Shown here piece after piece: positions 23,316 through 35,203 of a DNA stretch of 64,000 nucleotides (position 1 is the stretch's first letter; the number at the start of each line of letters is the position of its first letter). The translations under genes were made by a program, and so were the position numbers. The DNA comes from Chelonoidis abingdonii. Taxonomy: Eukaryota; Chordata; Testudines; Testudinidae. The notes under the pieces were generated by a model, which had not been told where the DNA came from, made no database searches, and was given only the letters and a program-made list of their open reading frames with translations. The stretch lies in contig NC_133771.1 in NCBI RefSeq assembly GCF_003597395.2, forward strand, positions 50,427,766 to 50,491,765. The letters are read 5' to 3'.

Positions 23316-24030
23316 TCAGTAAACTTGCATTTTTGCAGGAGCAGGTGGAATAGTTGCAGAAAATTGCACAACTAGCCAGACAAATACAAGAATACTTGGG
23401 GATCCAGACATCATCTTATGTGGCATCTTCATTATTGGAGATTTCCCACCATGGTAGCCCACTCCATATGATTCTCTGCTAATGTCTTTGTGGATGAATA
23501 TCACCAGCATATCAAATTTTCCATCCAAGATCTTTTTCTGCCTCATGTTCTTATGCCATCTACTTTCCTTTCCAGTGCCTATAAGCAGCATTGGCCACTG
23601 ACTCTGTTAAAATGTGCCCAGCAAAATCAACTCTCTTTGAGTAAGATCTCTGACTAGTGTTTGCTGAGTTCCAATCATCTCCAATACTTTTTCATTGATT
23701 ATTTGGGTGCCATGATTTTCTCAGAATTCTTCTATAACATTATAATTTGGATTTGGTTTGAGCATCCATTTTTGGAAAGATTCCTCCATGGTGTTTAGGA
23801 TCCTGTTCAAAGTGGACTTGATGTCACTGAAGGTGGTTGCTTGGATTGCCAGGGCAAGATCATCCGCATATGCAAATTTGAACAACTTCATTGGAGACAT
23901 GCCGCCCGTGTAAACATTGAAAAGCATATGTGTGAGTACTGAGCCTTGTGGCAGTCCATTGTTGAGGAACTGAGGTGAACTGACTTTGTTGCCCAAGTGG
24001 ACACATAGCTGCCTATTGCTCAGCATCATC
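23316..24030 (-). pseudogene. Non-LTR retrotransposon reverse transcriptase relic
   Basis: The minus frame at 23721-24029 contains two reverse transcriptase blocks in the right order: GLPQGSVLTHMLFNVY and, about 30 residues later, FAYADDLALA with the catalytic Asp pair intact. The text that follows on the minus strand, through a stop, keeps a post-RT style (a basic block around KNMRQKKILDGK in the frame at 23316-23591). This is a LINE-type RT fragment on different wording from the CR1 copies here, so it belongs to another clade that I cannot name safely. It has no 5' half and at least one stop or frame change, and is inactive. Confidence 0.75.
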
Positions 24031-24704
24031 TATAGCAGGCGTAATGTTTTGCAGCAGGGGACGATCCTTGCGAGACTTTAACCGTGCTGTGCTTGAAATT
24101 TGTGTTTTGAAGTTGTTGTTTATGAAAACCCAGTAAAGAGGTGGAATCCTAAAAATACAAGTCTGAGTCATGGAATAACCTCAGAGAGTGGCAAGACAGG
24201 GGGAAACCTTTTGAGCTTTAACTTACACTGTTCTTAGGTGTAATAATGTGTTCCCTAGCATCTGCACATATGTGGTCACTGTGGAATTGTGTTGCTACAT
24301 GTGGCATTTTTACATATCTGTCAGCTAAATCAGAGATCCATATGAAAAACAGCACCCAGGCACATCTGGGTGGATTTATGACACTATCTGGACGATTATG
24401 TCTTTGTAAAGCAATGAATGAATTGTGTGAAAACAAAAATATGTCTTCTTTAGCAGATGTAACCTTGCTCCAGTATTGTTTTTTAATGTAAAAGCAAATT
24501 GTCCTCATTTTCCTCTAGATCAGCATTTTGAAATTTCCAAAGAAACAGAAGCATTTCTAAGCATGAATAGATGACAATTAATGTGGAATCATCTTTTAAA
24601 ACTTGAAACCTAATATTTACTGCTGGTTTTATTTTGCAGCACTGTGTATGATTGAATGCACAACAATGAAAGTTGTCTACAGTGTTGGTCCTGGAATATT
24701 AGCA
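24031..24704. other. Stretch with no recognised gene
   Basis: No motif is recognised. Overlapping open frames of 81 and 96 codons on opposite strands (24218-24508) cover the same DNA and carry no domain. Confidence 0.45.
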
Positions 24705-24812
24705 AGACAAGGTGGATGAAGTAACATTTTATTGGGCCAACTTCTGTTGGTGAGACGGAGAAGCTTACACAAAGTTGAAGATACTACCTCACCCACTTTG
24801 TCTCTGTAATAA
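24705..24812. repeat. Dispersed repeat end, possibly Penelope-like
   Basis: It contains acaaggtggatgaagtaac and, inverted, actacctcacccactttgt, bracketing attgggccaacttctgttgg. The same pair of words occurs folded together at 59636-59725. I believe these are terminal parts of a Penelope-like family, but no coding part is present to prove it. Confidence 0.4.
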
Positions 24813-27800
24813 TAAAGGTTGTTTATTCAAAATGAGGTTGCAGGATTTATCAGACACCATGTCACACAAGATTTTTTTGAGTGTACAAACCAGGGTTGTG
24901 TCATGTCTTAGCCTATTTGTTTTATGACAGAGCCTAAGTAACCTAACACAACCAATTCATGAGACAGATTCTCAGCTTGAAGTCAATGAAGCTATGACAA
25001 TTGACGCCAACTGAAGAACTGCCCCATGAGCATATGAAGCCTACTGAAATTAAAATCCTGCAACCTCTATATTGCGTAAACCTGCAGTGCATAACAGGTA
25101 TATACAGAGTTTTGTGAGGCTATAGAACTCAGTGTTTGGAAATAGTCTAATTATTACACTGCTGTTGTGACAAAAGATCATGCAATCCTTTTACAGATGT
25201 AGATACAAAACATTGCGATGACTCCAATATTATGCTACTTAGACTTACTTCTATATATGAGATGAGGTCTTTTTACTAAATGGAGATGATCCATTGTGAA
25301 ATACTTTCAATTTATACATGGAGACTCTGCTCTCTTAGCACAATCGTAAGTATGTTTTCAGATAATGATATTTCCTGTTAGGAAGATAAGCAGGCTTTCA
25401 GATAACAGAATTACTAAGGAGCCTGCTGTGTGCTCTTAAGGCCAGTCAACAAAGAATCTTGTATTTGCAAAATCTTAACTCAAAATATAGGGTCCTGTAT
25501 TAGGTACACACTGACTGTGTGTTTCTGAAGCAAGGAGTTCCAAACCAGTCTGTCAGCCAACTCTTGACACTGAAATCTACATGGGTGGAAGGGGATAATC
25601 TGAGAGACTTTTGGCGGCCTTCAAGCGCAGATCCGCTGCCCTTTTAGCTTAAACACTTTGCTTTTTAAAGGGGTATGATATGACCCTTCACTTACTTCAA
25701 GAACTTCATTTACTTCCACACTATACATGTGCCAAGTTATCTCACTGATGAGCTACTGTTTTAGCAGGTAAACTGGATGATGAAAAGTAGTTGAGTATTG
25801 ATCATGAATGAGATCCTGTAGTAGCCTGCTCTTCCATGACAGCTTCACATGTACAGTTCTATTATTAACACCATAATAAGCTTCCAACACACCTAGCACT
25901 ATATTTTAGAAGCGTTGCCATTCCTTTGTTAGTTGTAACTAGTATGTTAGAATTGTCCCCTTGGTGACAGAAAAAGCTGCAATCAGCCCAGTGTACGAGG
26001 TACATCCAGAGTGAAAAACAATGGGAATAACTTGCACATGTTGAAGGAAGAATAAACCTTTAAATTATAACGTCAAACAAAGCAAAGGTCTAAGCAAGTA
26101 TCACCCACATATAGTTTAAATATAGCATCTATCCACACAGAGTGGTTGCATTTACTTTCATGAAAATATGTGCAGACAGGCGCTCACTCTCCCTCTCTCG
26201 TCACTGTGATACCTGGACTCCTCACACTGTGTTAAATGAATTACACTCATTCTTTCATCATTCGGCAACACAATTTTGCTGAGTGGTGGTGGTATGTTGT
26301 TTTGATGAGATTCTGTGGAAAGGTGAGTTACTGAGGTTGAATGGAAAGCTGTGAGAATACCTGATTTCTCAATTTATGGGCCATACTGAAAAAATGGAAA
26401 AAAAAATCATTTTGGGTGAAATGAAATATTTTACTCAATCAGAAACAAAATATTTAGTTTCATAACTGAGCAGTTTTTAGAAACTCCTGGTGGAATTGTT
26501 TATTTAAAAAAGTAAAACTGAAGTAAATTTTGAAACAAAAAGTCATTTCAAATTGACAAGTTGAAATGTTAAGTTTTGATAATGTCAAAACAAAATGGTT
26601 TGACTTTTTCAGAATTTTTCTTGAGGGGAAAATGGTTCATAACATGAATACGCAAAATGATTTAATCAACCCAAATCTCTATTTTATGGCTCCAAAAAAA
26701 TAAAAATAAAAAAAAAGGTTTTGTCTAAAGTTTTTGCTCAGCTCTAACTGAAAGATCTTCTCTTCTGGAAGCCAGTCCCACATGTTTGGGCCAGTTGCTG
26801 AAAAGGGATAAATGTTACTAAATATCAACTGGTGTTTTTCTCCAGCTGGTGGCTATAGTGGCGATATGGTGTGTAGAGGAGGATAAAGGTGAGAAACCAG
26901 AGTGATATGTGGCAAGCGGGGCTCTGGGAAAGGGTATGAAGTGAGAGCATAGAAAGGGGCTAGGGGACCAGGAGGAGCATGGACCTGGATATAGGAGGCT
27001 GGGATGATAGTTAAATAAAGACAAAATATATGAACTGGCTGCATCCCTTAACTTTTCATTTCCAACCTTCACATTGTTGAAGTGGGTTTATTCTCCTGTC
27101 CACTCACAGTTGCTGGCTGTTCAGTAGACTCCATTGATATACACTTTCAACTTTAAGTAGTTCCTAACGATATTTTTTGTTTACTTATGTATGATTTCTT
27201 ATAAATGCTGGTTTGAAAACAGTGTGGTAGGAATTGTTTTGTCTTATTCATACTCAATGTAGAGATCATTATGCATATTTGCTAGTACATTCCTAACACG
27301 TTTTGTTACAAACAACCAAACAAACAACCCCCTTCCCACAACCTGCCAGTGCTGAGAAGCTACAAAGCCTGTCAGATATCAAAACAAGCCTGGAGAGCAA
27401 TGTGATGGCCAGCTCAGTTTGCATTTCTGCTGTTTTCTTACTACAGTTGGTGGAGCTGTTGGTTAACTGCTGTTCTCAATGTTGCTATCCCCTAAATGAT
27501 GACTTATTTGCAGATAGTCATTCTACCTCACTTGGCTGACAGCTATTTGGGGCATCACTATAGTGAAACCGTATCCGAATCACTAGCATTATTACAGGTA
27601 CACAATGTAACCCCGAACTAACAAGCAAGCCCTGACGCCGTGTTGTGAGCAGTGCCTGCTATTTTCCTAAAGGATTTTGTGTGTGGTGTGGAAAGGAGGA
27701 AAACCGGGCTACATATTGAAACAGTGGTGTCATGAGAAATCATGTTGCTTAGCATCTCTCTTCTCCCAAGTGATGCATTGCCTTAGATTTGCAGTGTAAT

Positions 27801-28139
27801 TTTTATTTTTTTTTTGTTTCAGATTATATCTATGATCAGTACAGAGATTATGCACTTATCACCTCAGTAAATTTTTTTAGGCTGATCACATACCCTGGTA
27901 GCCCTGCCAGGCTCTCTGGCACCTCTTTCCCTGCATTTAGTTGTGGGCCATCTTTTCATCCTCTGTTTAGATCCTTCCAGCACAGCAGTAGCTGTGCCTG
28001 TACTGATCGCAGACATGCGTCAGGCAGAAATTACCCCACTCAGGGCTGCTGTTCCACTACATAACATCATAGAGTAAGAGTTCAACACTAAGCCCATTGT
28101 ACTAGATTTGAAAGAAGGTAGTGGCTGAACATTCAGGGC
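24813..28139. other. Long stretch with no recognised gene
   Basis: A damaged copy of the MITE-like hairpin lies at 24963-25024. At 26380-26740 there is an AT-rich tract with repeated aaaatg and tttcaaat words, probably an old dispersed repeat. No host exon is supported; one tiny exon-like segment (27823-27866) is listed in the findings. Confidence 0.45.
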
Positions 28140-28700
28140 CAGCATTGACTCAGTTGCTGGGGCAGCTGCAGAGAGGGAGAAGGAAGGAAGAGGTTCCATG
28201 AAGCACCAGCAGTTTTCCGGAAGCTTGTAAAATAGAGGTGGGGGGAAGGGAAGCTTGGGTGGCTAGCTATGTGGAGGGAAAGGGTATGGCTAGCTTGGTG
28301 AGTGCTTAGGGAGTAGGAAGGGATTTTGGTTTGCAGGCTAGGTTTTGAAGGGTGAGTGTGGGTGGCTGTTGGCTGGAGGAAAAGGAGGGAAGCTGGCATG
28401 ACTGGTAGGAAGAGGAAGAAGTTACAAGATGTGTGGCTGGGTGGGTGCTGTAGGAGGGGGATGGAGTCTATCTAGTTAGATTACTTGGCTGCTGGAAAAG
28501 GAGATGTTAAAGAGAGGGTGGCTGGGTGCTAGGAGATGAGAAGAAACTGGCAGCTTGGAAAAGAAGTGTTTGACTGTGAATGACTGGAGAAGGAGAGAGG
28601 AAGAGTATGGCTGGCAGGGTGGGTAAGCAATGGGGGGAGGGAGGATCAGCTGCCAGGTCGGATGATGAAGGAGAAAGAAGGGCCACTTTTAAGCTGCAAG
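28140..28700. repeat. Purine-rich degenerate tract
   Basis: About 560 bp is dominated by G and A on the plus strand, with recurring words such as ggctgggtggg, gagaaggaag and ggtatggctagct at irregular spacing. It looks like a decayed minisatellite, but no fixed period can be set by eye. Confidence 0.45.
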
Positions 28701-30194
28701 GAATGGGAGTTCATAACCCAGAGTGGAGGGAATAAGTGAAATATCAGCTTCCTTTGGCTTTGATCAGGGGTGGAGAGTGGGGGCACACCAGTTTTTATTA
28801 TCCTATTGAACACTGATATAAATTAGTTTTGCTGAAAGAAAAACAAGTTACTTTGGAGAGAAGATGCACAGAAGAGCCTAGTTTGTTTATGCAGAAATGG
28901 ATTATACAAACATCTGTAAGATGAAGCTATGATGTACCATGTATAGCGTCTTACACAAATATCAGCTGGTTTCTTGATGCTAACTGAAACAGTACAAGGT
29001 TTAAAGACAATGCTAATATTTCCATTCCGGATGTGCTGAAATTTCACAAACTCCATGTGGTTCGATCATATTAGGATCTGAACAGAAATAGGCTGCATAT
29101 GGTCTTCCTCTGGAAAGCTCAGCAGTGACACAAATTTATATTCCAGCGAATGAGTATCTCACATGGTTAGTAATTCAGAAAGCACAAAATCAGTCCAAAG
29201 TTGTGGTGACCACAGCATCATGATAAATCTCTAGTGAGAAATGGGAAAAAAATCAGTTTCAGCCCTAGGACTATGTGCAGTGTTTGTAGAACCAGGTACA
29301 TAACAGGTAAATTAACATGTGATCAAAATGATAAAGATTCTTATGAATTCTTTGCTAGTGATACTGTGAGGCCATTATACCATTGCAGTGTGCACAACCA
29401 TCTTCCAAAAGACACAGGGACTAAATCCTTTGAGGGAGGGGATTTGCTTTGGTCTTCTCGGACATTCTGAACAAAGAGTAAAAGAGCTGTTCCGCTGCAT
29501 AACGGTATTTTTGTAGCATTAATACTGTCATCACTGGTCTAGAAATTAGAAGTGGATGAACCTCCAAAGATCTGGAGAGTGTAGAGAGGGGATGACACAG
29601 GAACCACAGTGGGTATATGCCACTGAAATTTGTTTCTGGACTAGGGTGAGCTTCCTGTACCAGTTATCATAGCTTTAAGGCCATAATCCACTGCTGCATA
29701 GTGTAGAACCACCACAAAGGAACATCTGGGCCTTATAGTTTTTATCTTTTAGCCATCTGCAAAACTGTCAGAAATATCGCCAGAGTAGACTTACTTGTCA
29801 GGTTTCCCCATGCTCATTTTTCTGGACAAAGCCAATATTTCTCCTGGAATTCCATTAGTTGCTTCTGGCTCAGAGCTGGAAGTGCAGGTATATATAGGAC
29901 AATGAATTTTTTTTTTAAAGTTAACTGATGTTTTTTAAATCTCACAGAAAGGTTCAGTTGAGTTTTGGGGAGAAGAATAGGGTCATTTATTTTACCAAAA
30001 CCACTTAGCCCATTTCCACTATTTGCTAATCTGCTGCTGGCTAGATTGTTGGCTTTGCAGCAGCAGAACAAAAAAATCGTAAGGCCCCATATTGCAGGTT
30101 TCTAATAAAACAAAGAAAAAGCATCTCTCCATCGTCAGGAATTATACAAAAGTAGAATTTGGAATACATGCACTGTCAGATTATGGGCAGGTCC
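28701..30194. other. Stretch with no recognised gene
   Basis: No transposon boundary or exon is recognised. Open frames are at most 85 codons and lack motifs. Confidence 0.5.
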
Positions 30195-30425
30195 ATCTTT
30201 AGTAACACTACTTGACACTTCTATAGCTTCCCAAGGTTCTCAAAACACTTCTAAGACATCAAGGAGTTAAGTGTCACAATAACCATGTAAGGTATGCACC
30301 ATCTTGTTATCCTTATTGTGCAGATGGAGAAACTGAGGCACAAAACAGTTAACTTACCTAAAATCTCATAGAAAATCTGTATGAGACTTGAGGATAGAAC
30401 CCAGATTTCCTGACTTCAGCATTGT
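30195..30425 (+). mobile_element. MIR-like SINE remnant
   Basis: The words follow the MIR order: cacttctatagcttccc, cacaataaccatgtaaggta, ttgtgcagatggagaaact, gaggcacaaaacagttaact, gatagaacccagatttcctg. The match through the conserved core is clear despite divergence. Confidence 0.7.
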
Positions 30426-30865
30426 GTTTTAGCTACAAAACTTCCCCTCTTAGGTCTCATTTAGGCTTAAACCAAATGTCAATGTCCCTGTAATGTTTTG
30501 CAAATGATTCTTTGTGTGAGAGCTGGAATTTACTTGGGAAGATATTTTCATGTATTACTCTCTCATTCATAAAAGCTTACTTGACAAATAAAAGTTCCCT
30601 TCTTCCATGTTATGTTGCAGTTCTTAGATCTGAAAAAATGATTGTATTCTTTTCAAATACAGTATCTTTCCAGATTCTTGATTCTCCACTTTCTTGATTC
30701 TCTTGTGGTATTGGGGACCAGATAGTGTTGTTATCAAATTCCACTACTTTTGATTGTTTTTTGGTATTTTTGTCAGGACTCAATAACAATTTTATTGTGT
30801 CTGCCTTGACATTATTAAGGTAAAGGAATGAGGGAATTAATGTTTCTGTAAAGTCAGCAATAACT
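30426..30865. other. Stretch with no recognised gene
   Basis: No repeat family or exon is recognised. A 109-codon minus frame over 30610-30939 runs into the Penelope stub and so is not a gene. Confidence 0.5.
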
Positions 30866-30877
30866 GCAATGCCCTTA

Positions 30878-30968
30878 ACAATGAGGAATTCTTGTGGCAC
30901 CTTAGAAACTAACAAATTTATTTGGGCATAAGCTTTCATGGGCTAAAACCTGCTTCATCAGATGCATG
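30878..30968 (-). mobile_element. 91-bp Penelope-like element stub with perfect TSD
   Basis: The sequence (cttgtggcaccttagaaact, atttatttgggcataagc, tcatcagatgcatgg) matches the terminal part of the longer Penelope-like copy at 42187-42932. It is flanked by an exact 12-bp duplication GCAATGCCCTTA at 30866-30877 and 30969-30980. It is therefore a severely truncated insertion, not a deletion remnant. Confidence 0.85.
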
Positions 30969-30980
30969 GCAATGCCCTTA

Positions 30981-32200
30981 GCCTGAGTCATCTAGTATTT
31001 GTGGTATGTACTAGATTTTTAACCTGTTTAATATTTCTATAATTTATAATGCTGCCACAGATCATATCTATATTCAGGCCTAAAATATCATCAGACAGCC
31101 TGTGTTGGTCTGACTCTGCCTTTCTGCATGGTACTAGATGCTTACCATATATCCATCTAGATAGCTCAAATCTGAACTTTCCATTTTCTATACAGAAGAT
31201 TCCTATAACATTAGTTATTTAATCATTTGAGAAATTGTCCAATTTAATCTTTTGCTTTTACCTGCTTTAGGAGAAGAAACAAGATGGCCACTAAACATGT
31301 TAGAATATGAAATCAAAGAGTGCATAAGTTAAAAAATGTTACGTGATTTCTCAGTCAGGTTTATTATAGAGAGTGCCAGTAGTAGCTAAGGTTGCCCCCA
31401 CTTTCTATTATAATTTTTTTTTGTTTTCAATCACCTATTTGCGAACTTATCTGTTAGGACTGAAATTTTCCATGAAGGATGTCTGGCTCTGTTGTTTGTT
31501 TATTTATTTATTTATTTATTTTAGGACTTGGGGGATTTGAAAAGTTTGTTAAAATTATTCAACCATTTATGAGAACTGGGTGGAGTGAATGTTGTTTTAT
31601 CTCTGTTTAAAAAACCCTTCTTACAATCATTCCAGTGGTAAACTGTAGTGCTTCTATACTTTTGTGAAAGGGCTTTAAATTTCACAGGAAGGTCACTGGT
31701 ATCAGGAATGTACCTTTTACCATCTCTCTGGAAATTTGTCCAAATTATAAACGTGAAAGAAACAAAAAATCCAACAGTTTTCACATACTCAGTCCAGAGT
31801 TCATTAGTGTTTGGCAACTAAATTATGTAAAGATTCTGCCTCCACTGAGCATGCTCCAACCCAGGGCTACAGGGACAGAGAAGGCCATTGCTCATTCTGG
31901 CTGCCAGGGCTGCTGTGGTGCCAAGCATTGAAACTGAAAGTGGGGCTACTATTTCTCCTATTCTCTCAATAGTCCCCAGTTGGTACCCAGACAGCGTGAA
32001 GGAGGCTAAAATTAAAAGAATATTAAAGTTGTCAAATCAAGCACTTAAAAGTTAGGAAATTCCAGAATTAAGGTTGCCTGTGCACCCTTACTTCAGTTGC
32101 CTTGTGTGAATGCATTGAAGACAGTCTTTAATTACCTGATTACATACTGTTTTTTTACACAGAACCCCTGCCTCATACAGTGCACAGGATGGGTTTCAGA
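30981..32200. other. Stretch with no recognised gene
   Basis: It contains a (TTTA)n microsatellite at about 31497-31524. No exon or transposon is recognised. Confidence 0.5.
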
Positions 32201-32318
32201 CCTACACAGGGCTCCAGGAGAGTCAGATTGTGACGAAGGCAGCAGCAGCAGGGCATTCTCAAGACCTAGGTCCCTGTCCAGCAGAGTGTCTTCATGACCT
32301 GGTTCTCTACTGATAGAT

Positions 32319-34353
32319 TTGAAGTGGTGGGAGTTGGGGCTGAAAGTGAAGGAGCTTCAGCCAGAGCAACAGAGACTAGTGGACCAGGAGAAGCAGAGAA
32401 AGCATGAACTGGAGATGGAGAAGTGGAGGGGCAAGAGGACCCCCAGAAAGGTAAGTGAGGAAAGACAGCGGTATGCCAATTCTGCAGGGAACCTACATAC
32501 CAAATTATTGTCCCAGTTTAACTGGGGAGAGATATAGATGCCTGACTGTCATAAGTAGATAGGTAAGGGTTAAATTTCTTTTATCTGTAAAGGGTGAACA
32601 AAGGGGGAACCAAACACCTAACCAGAGGACCAATCAGAGACCTGGGTTTTTTTTAAGAGTCTGGGAGGGAACTGGAAACTGGGGGTCTTTTTGTTTTCCT
32701 TGGCTGTGAGTAAACAAGCTTTTCTTCTAACTCCATCTTCTTTCAACTATTCTACTATCAAGTGTTGAGTACAAGGAAACGAGTAGATAGGCTTGTTATG
32801 TACTTGTATATACATGTGTGTGATTTTGCTGACTGGTTTTAATTGGCTTATCTTTTAAATCAGACTGTTTATTCTATTTTCTTATAAGCCAGCATCCCCT
32901 GTGATTGAAATTTCTTGAATTGCAGTGTTTAAGGTATATGTAGAGCTTTTTTTTTAATATAAAGTTTCTTTTCTATGTGGGCAGTTTCTGTTCCAGTGAG
33001 GCAAAGGGAAGAGAAATTTTGTTGCCCGGAGCTCGTCTACTCTGTGTGAAGCTAGGGAGGGGGAGCCCATGCTCTGTGGTTTACTTTCTCTTTGTCCAGG
33101 GCGGGAACAATCTACGGGGAAAAGTTACAGGGAATGAGGTAGATTAGTTCTGTTTCCCTTGTGTTGAGGAGGCGGTCTTCTTTGAGAAGAGGAGGAGGTT
33201 CTCGGTATTGTTTTATGATTGTAAGAGATTGCATCAATTCCCTCAGGTTGCTCAGAGCGGAACGACTGAGAGAGAGGGGGAAGGGAGGGGAGATAATTCC
33301 CTTACCGGTAAGACTCATACTTCTGAGTCTTGGGGGTCTTTCCAGGGGAAGTTGGGGAGGCCAGGGAGGGGGTCCCCCCCCAAGGAATATTTGGGGAACC
33401 CGGGCTGATAGGAGCCAGAATCCTATCTGGTGGCAGCGAGATAAGATCCAAGCTGGTACAAGCTTGGGGGAATCATAGTAAGCACCCAGATTTTGGACGC
33501 TAAGGTCCAGATTTGAGACAGACGTTTACCACACTGACTCACTGCTTTTGAGAAGGCTTGTGATTTGAACTAGGTTGACCCTGAAGACTGACTTTGCTGT
33601 ATCACCCTCTTACTCAGACCCAAAGTGATAGAGGTCTACGACCAGATGGATGGAGGTGATACTGGGGACTGTGAACAGTTTGAAAAGACTCTACTCCTGA
33701 ACTTTGAGTTGACCCCTGAGGCTTATAGGAAAAGATTTCAGGATGTGCAAAAGATCCAGTCTGTGACCTACATGGCAGCCACCACCCTGATGGGAGAATA
33801 TCTCTACAAATGGGGTAAGGGTGCCTGAATCACTGGATTTTAAAACCTGGTTGGGTTGGAACAACTCTGAGATCTGTCCCTGCAAGCTTAAAATGTGGGT
33901 AGTGGACAGGAAGCCTAAAGATCTGCAGAGTGCAGGCCAGTTGGCAGCTGAGTTTGTGGACACTAAGTCTGGGTATGCAGAGACCCAAAGTGGAGTGGCC
34001 TAAGCATGAGTCCTGGAAAAGGAAACCAATGGAGAAACCCCAGAAGTGGGATTTGGGTAAACCCAAAGTGGGGGAAATCAGTTGATACAGGTTGACCTCC
34101 TCCAAGGGATTACAGAGAAATGAGAGTTAATATCTGCAGGTGGACAAGGTATATGGGGGCAAAATGCCCAAGGTTTGATGAAACAAGGTTTGCCTGGGAC
34201 AGAGGGGCTATATCATACTCTGTCCAACCAAGAAGGCAGAAACAGAGATATGAGGGGGTGACCAGCTGTTTGAGTTGTGATCCCCATATCAATGGAGACC
34301 CTGAGAAGACAATGACAAATCTAATTGACTGGACATTGATACCTAGCAACTGA
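32319..34353 (+). pseudogene. Retroelement gag relic with SCAN-like region
   Basis: Three blocks on the plus strand read as a decayed gag. At 32319-32537 there is a charged helical segment (QQRLVDQEKQRKHELEMEKW). At 33625-33828 there is a capsid-like segment with LNFELTPEAYRKRF, the pattern shared by SCAN domains and the Gmr1-like gag they derive from. At 33821-34003, in another frame, the capsid end (KMWVVDRKP) follows. A degenerate Cys-rich motif near 34135 (ICRWTRYMGAKCP) may be a ruined zinc knuckle. A solo LTR (32547-33533) is inserted between the first two blocks. Stops and frame changes rule out function. Such gag proteins assemble retroelement particles in the cytoplasm. Confidence 0.75.
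32547..33533 (+). mobile_element. Complete solo LTR inserted in the gag relic
   Basis: It runs from TGTCATAAGTAGATAGG to GACGTTTACCACA, 987 bp, with a perfect 5-bp TSD CTGAC at 32542-32546 and 33534-33538. It shares the start, the ggaccaatcag box and the gtggcagcgagat block with the LTR at 17789-18742, but forms a separate subfamily. The short frames inside are composition effects. Confidence 0.92.
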
Positions 34354-34550
34354 TGACCCAGAGGGCTATAGATTCCCCACCTCTCAGCAGGGTGGCAGAG
34401 CAACATTCCCACAAGTTGAGATCAAAGGACTGGAGAGGTGTCAGGTTGGGGGGGACAAGTGTTCTTTGCTGGAAGGCAGTCAGGGCTCTCATCTGGAGTC
34501 TAACAAAGGAGGTCAGATGGATGGACTGACAGAGCTTGAACCAGGGGTTC

Positions 34551-34676
34551 ACTACAGCTTGGCTGGGCTCTGGGCTAATCAGAATGAACTATGCTTTAGC
34601 CTTCAGTTCTCTAACTACAGCTTGGCTGCGCTCTGGGCTAATCAGAATGGACTATGCTTTAGCCTTCAGTTCTCTA
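34551..34676 (+). repeat. 63-bp tandem duplication
   Basis: Two units, 34551-34613 and 34614-34676, both start actacagcttggctg and end cttcagttctcta, with only a few substitutions. The unit length is a multiple of three (21 codons), and the segment stays open, so it duplicated in frame within the downstream part of the gag-type retroelement relic or its flank. Confidence 0.85.
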
Positions 34677-34955
34677 TACTATCCTAAGGGATTTCCTATG
34701 CTGTTAATGAATAAACCCTACTGTTTTGACAATGCCAGGCAAGTGTTGCTGCAAATGCTTGAAGTGGTGCATTAATCCCTGAGGAGCGTATGAGTCTCCA
34801 TCAGAGGCCTGTCTCAGCTGTACTTGCTGAACGGAGCTCATGGTGTGAAGCAGGAGTGGTGCAGATCCAAATCTCCATTCTAAGAAGGTGGAGAAGCTGT
34901 AAGCCTTACCTTGGAGAAAGAGCAAGACCCCTACAGGGTCTGGCACACTGCAGAG

Positions 34956-35161
34956 CAGTGGTGGACAACCTACTGCCCATCAGGGTAATCTGTTGGTGGA
35001 CCACAAGACAGTTTATTTACATTGACCATCCACAGGCACAGCGGCCCACAGCTCCCAGTGGCTGTGGTTCATCGTTCCTGGCCAATGGGAGCTGCAGGAA
35101 GCTGCAACCCTGCAACCCTCACAGCTTCTCGCAGCTCTGGGTCACAAGTTGCCCACCACTG
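34956..35161. mobile_element. Small non-autonomous hAT element
   Basis: The termini are CAGTGGTGGACAACCT and AAGTTGCCCACCACTG. The 8-bp TSD is exact, CTGCAGAG, at 34948-34955 and 35162-35169. It is 206 bp long and non-coding. Confidence 0.92.
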
Positions 35162-35203
35162 CTGCAGAGGTTCCTCCTAGAGACCATTCCAAAGCTGTAG
35201 CAC

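Noticed and set aside
24218..24508. Two overlapping frames of 81 and 96 codons
   Set aside because: They cover the same bases on opposite strands, with no family resemblance that I could defend.
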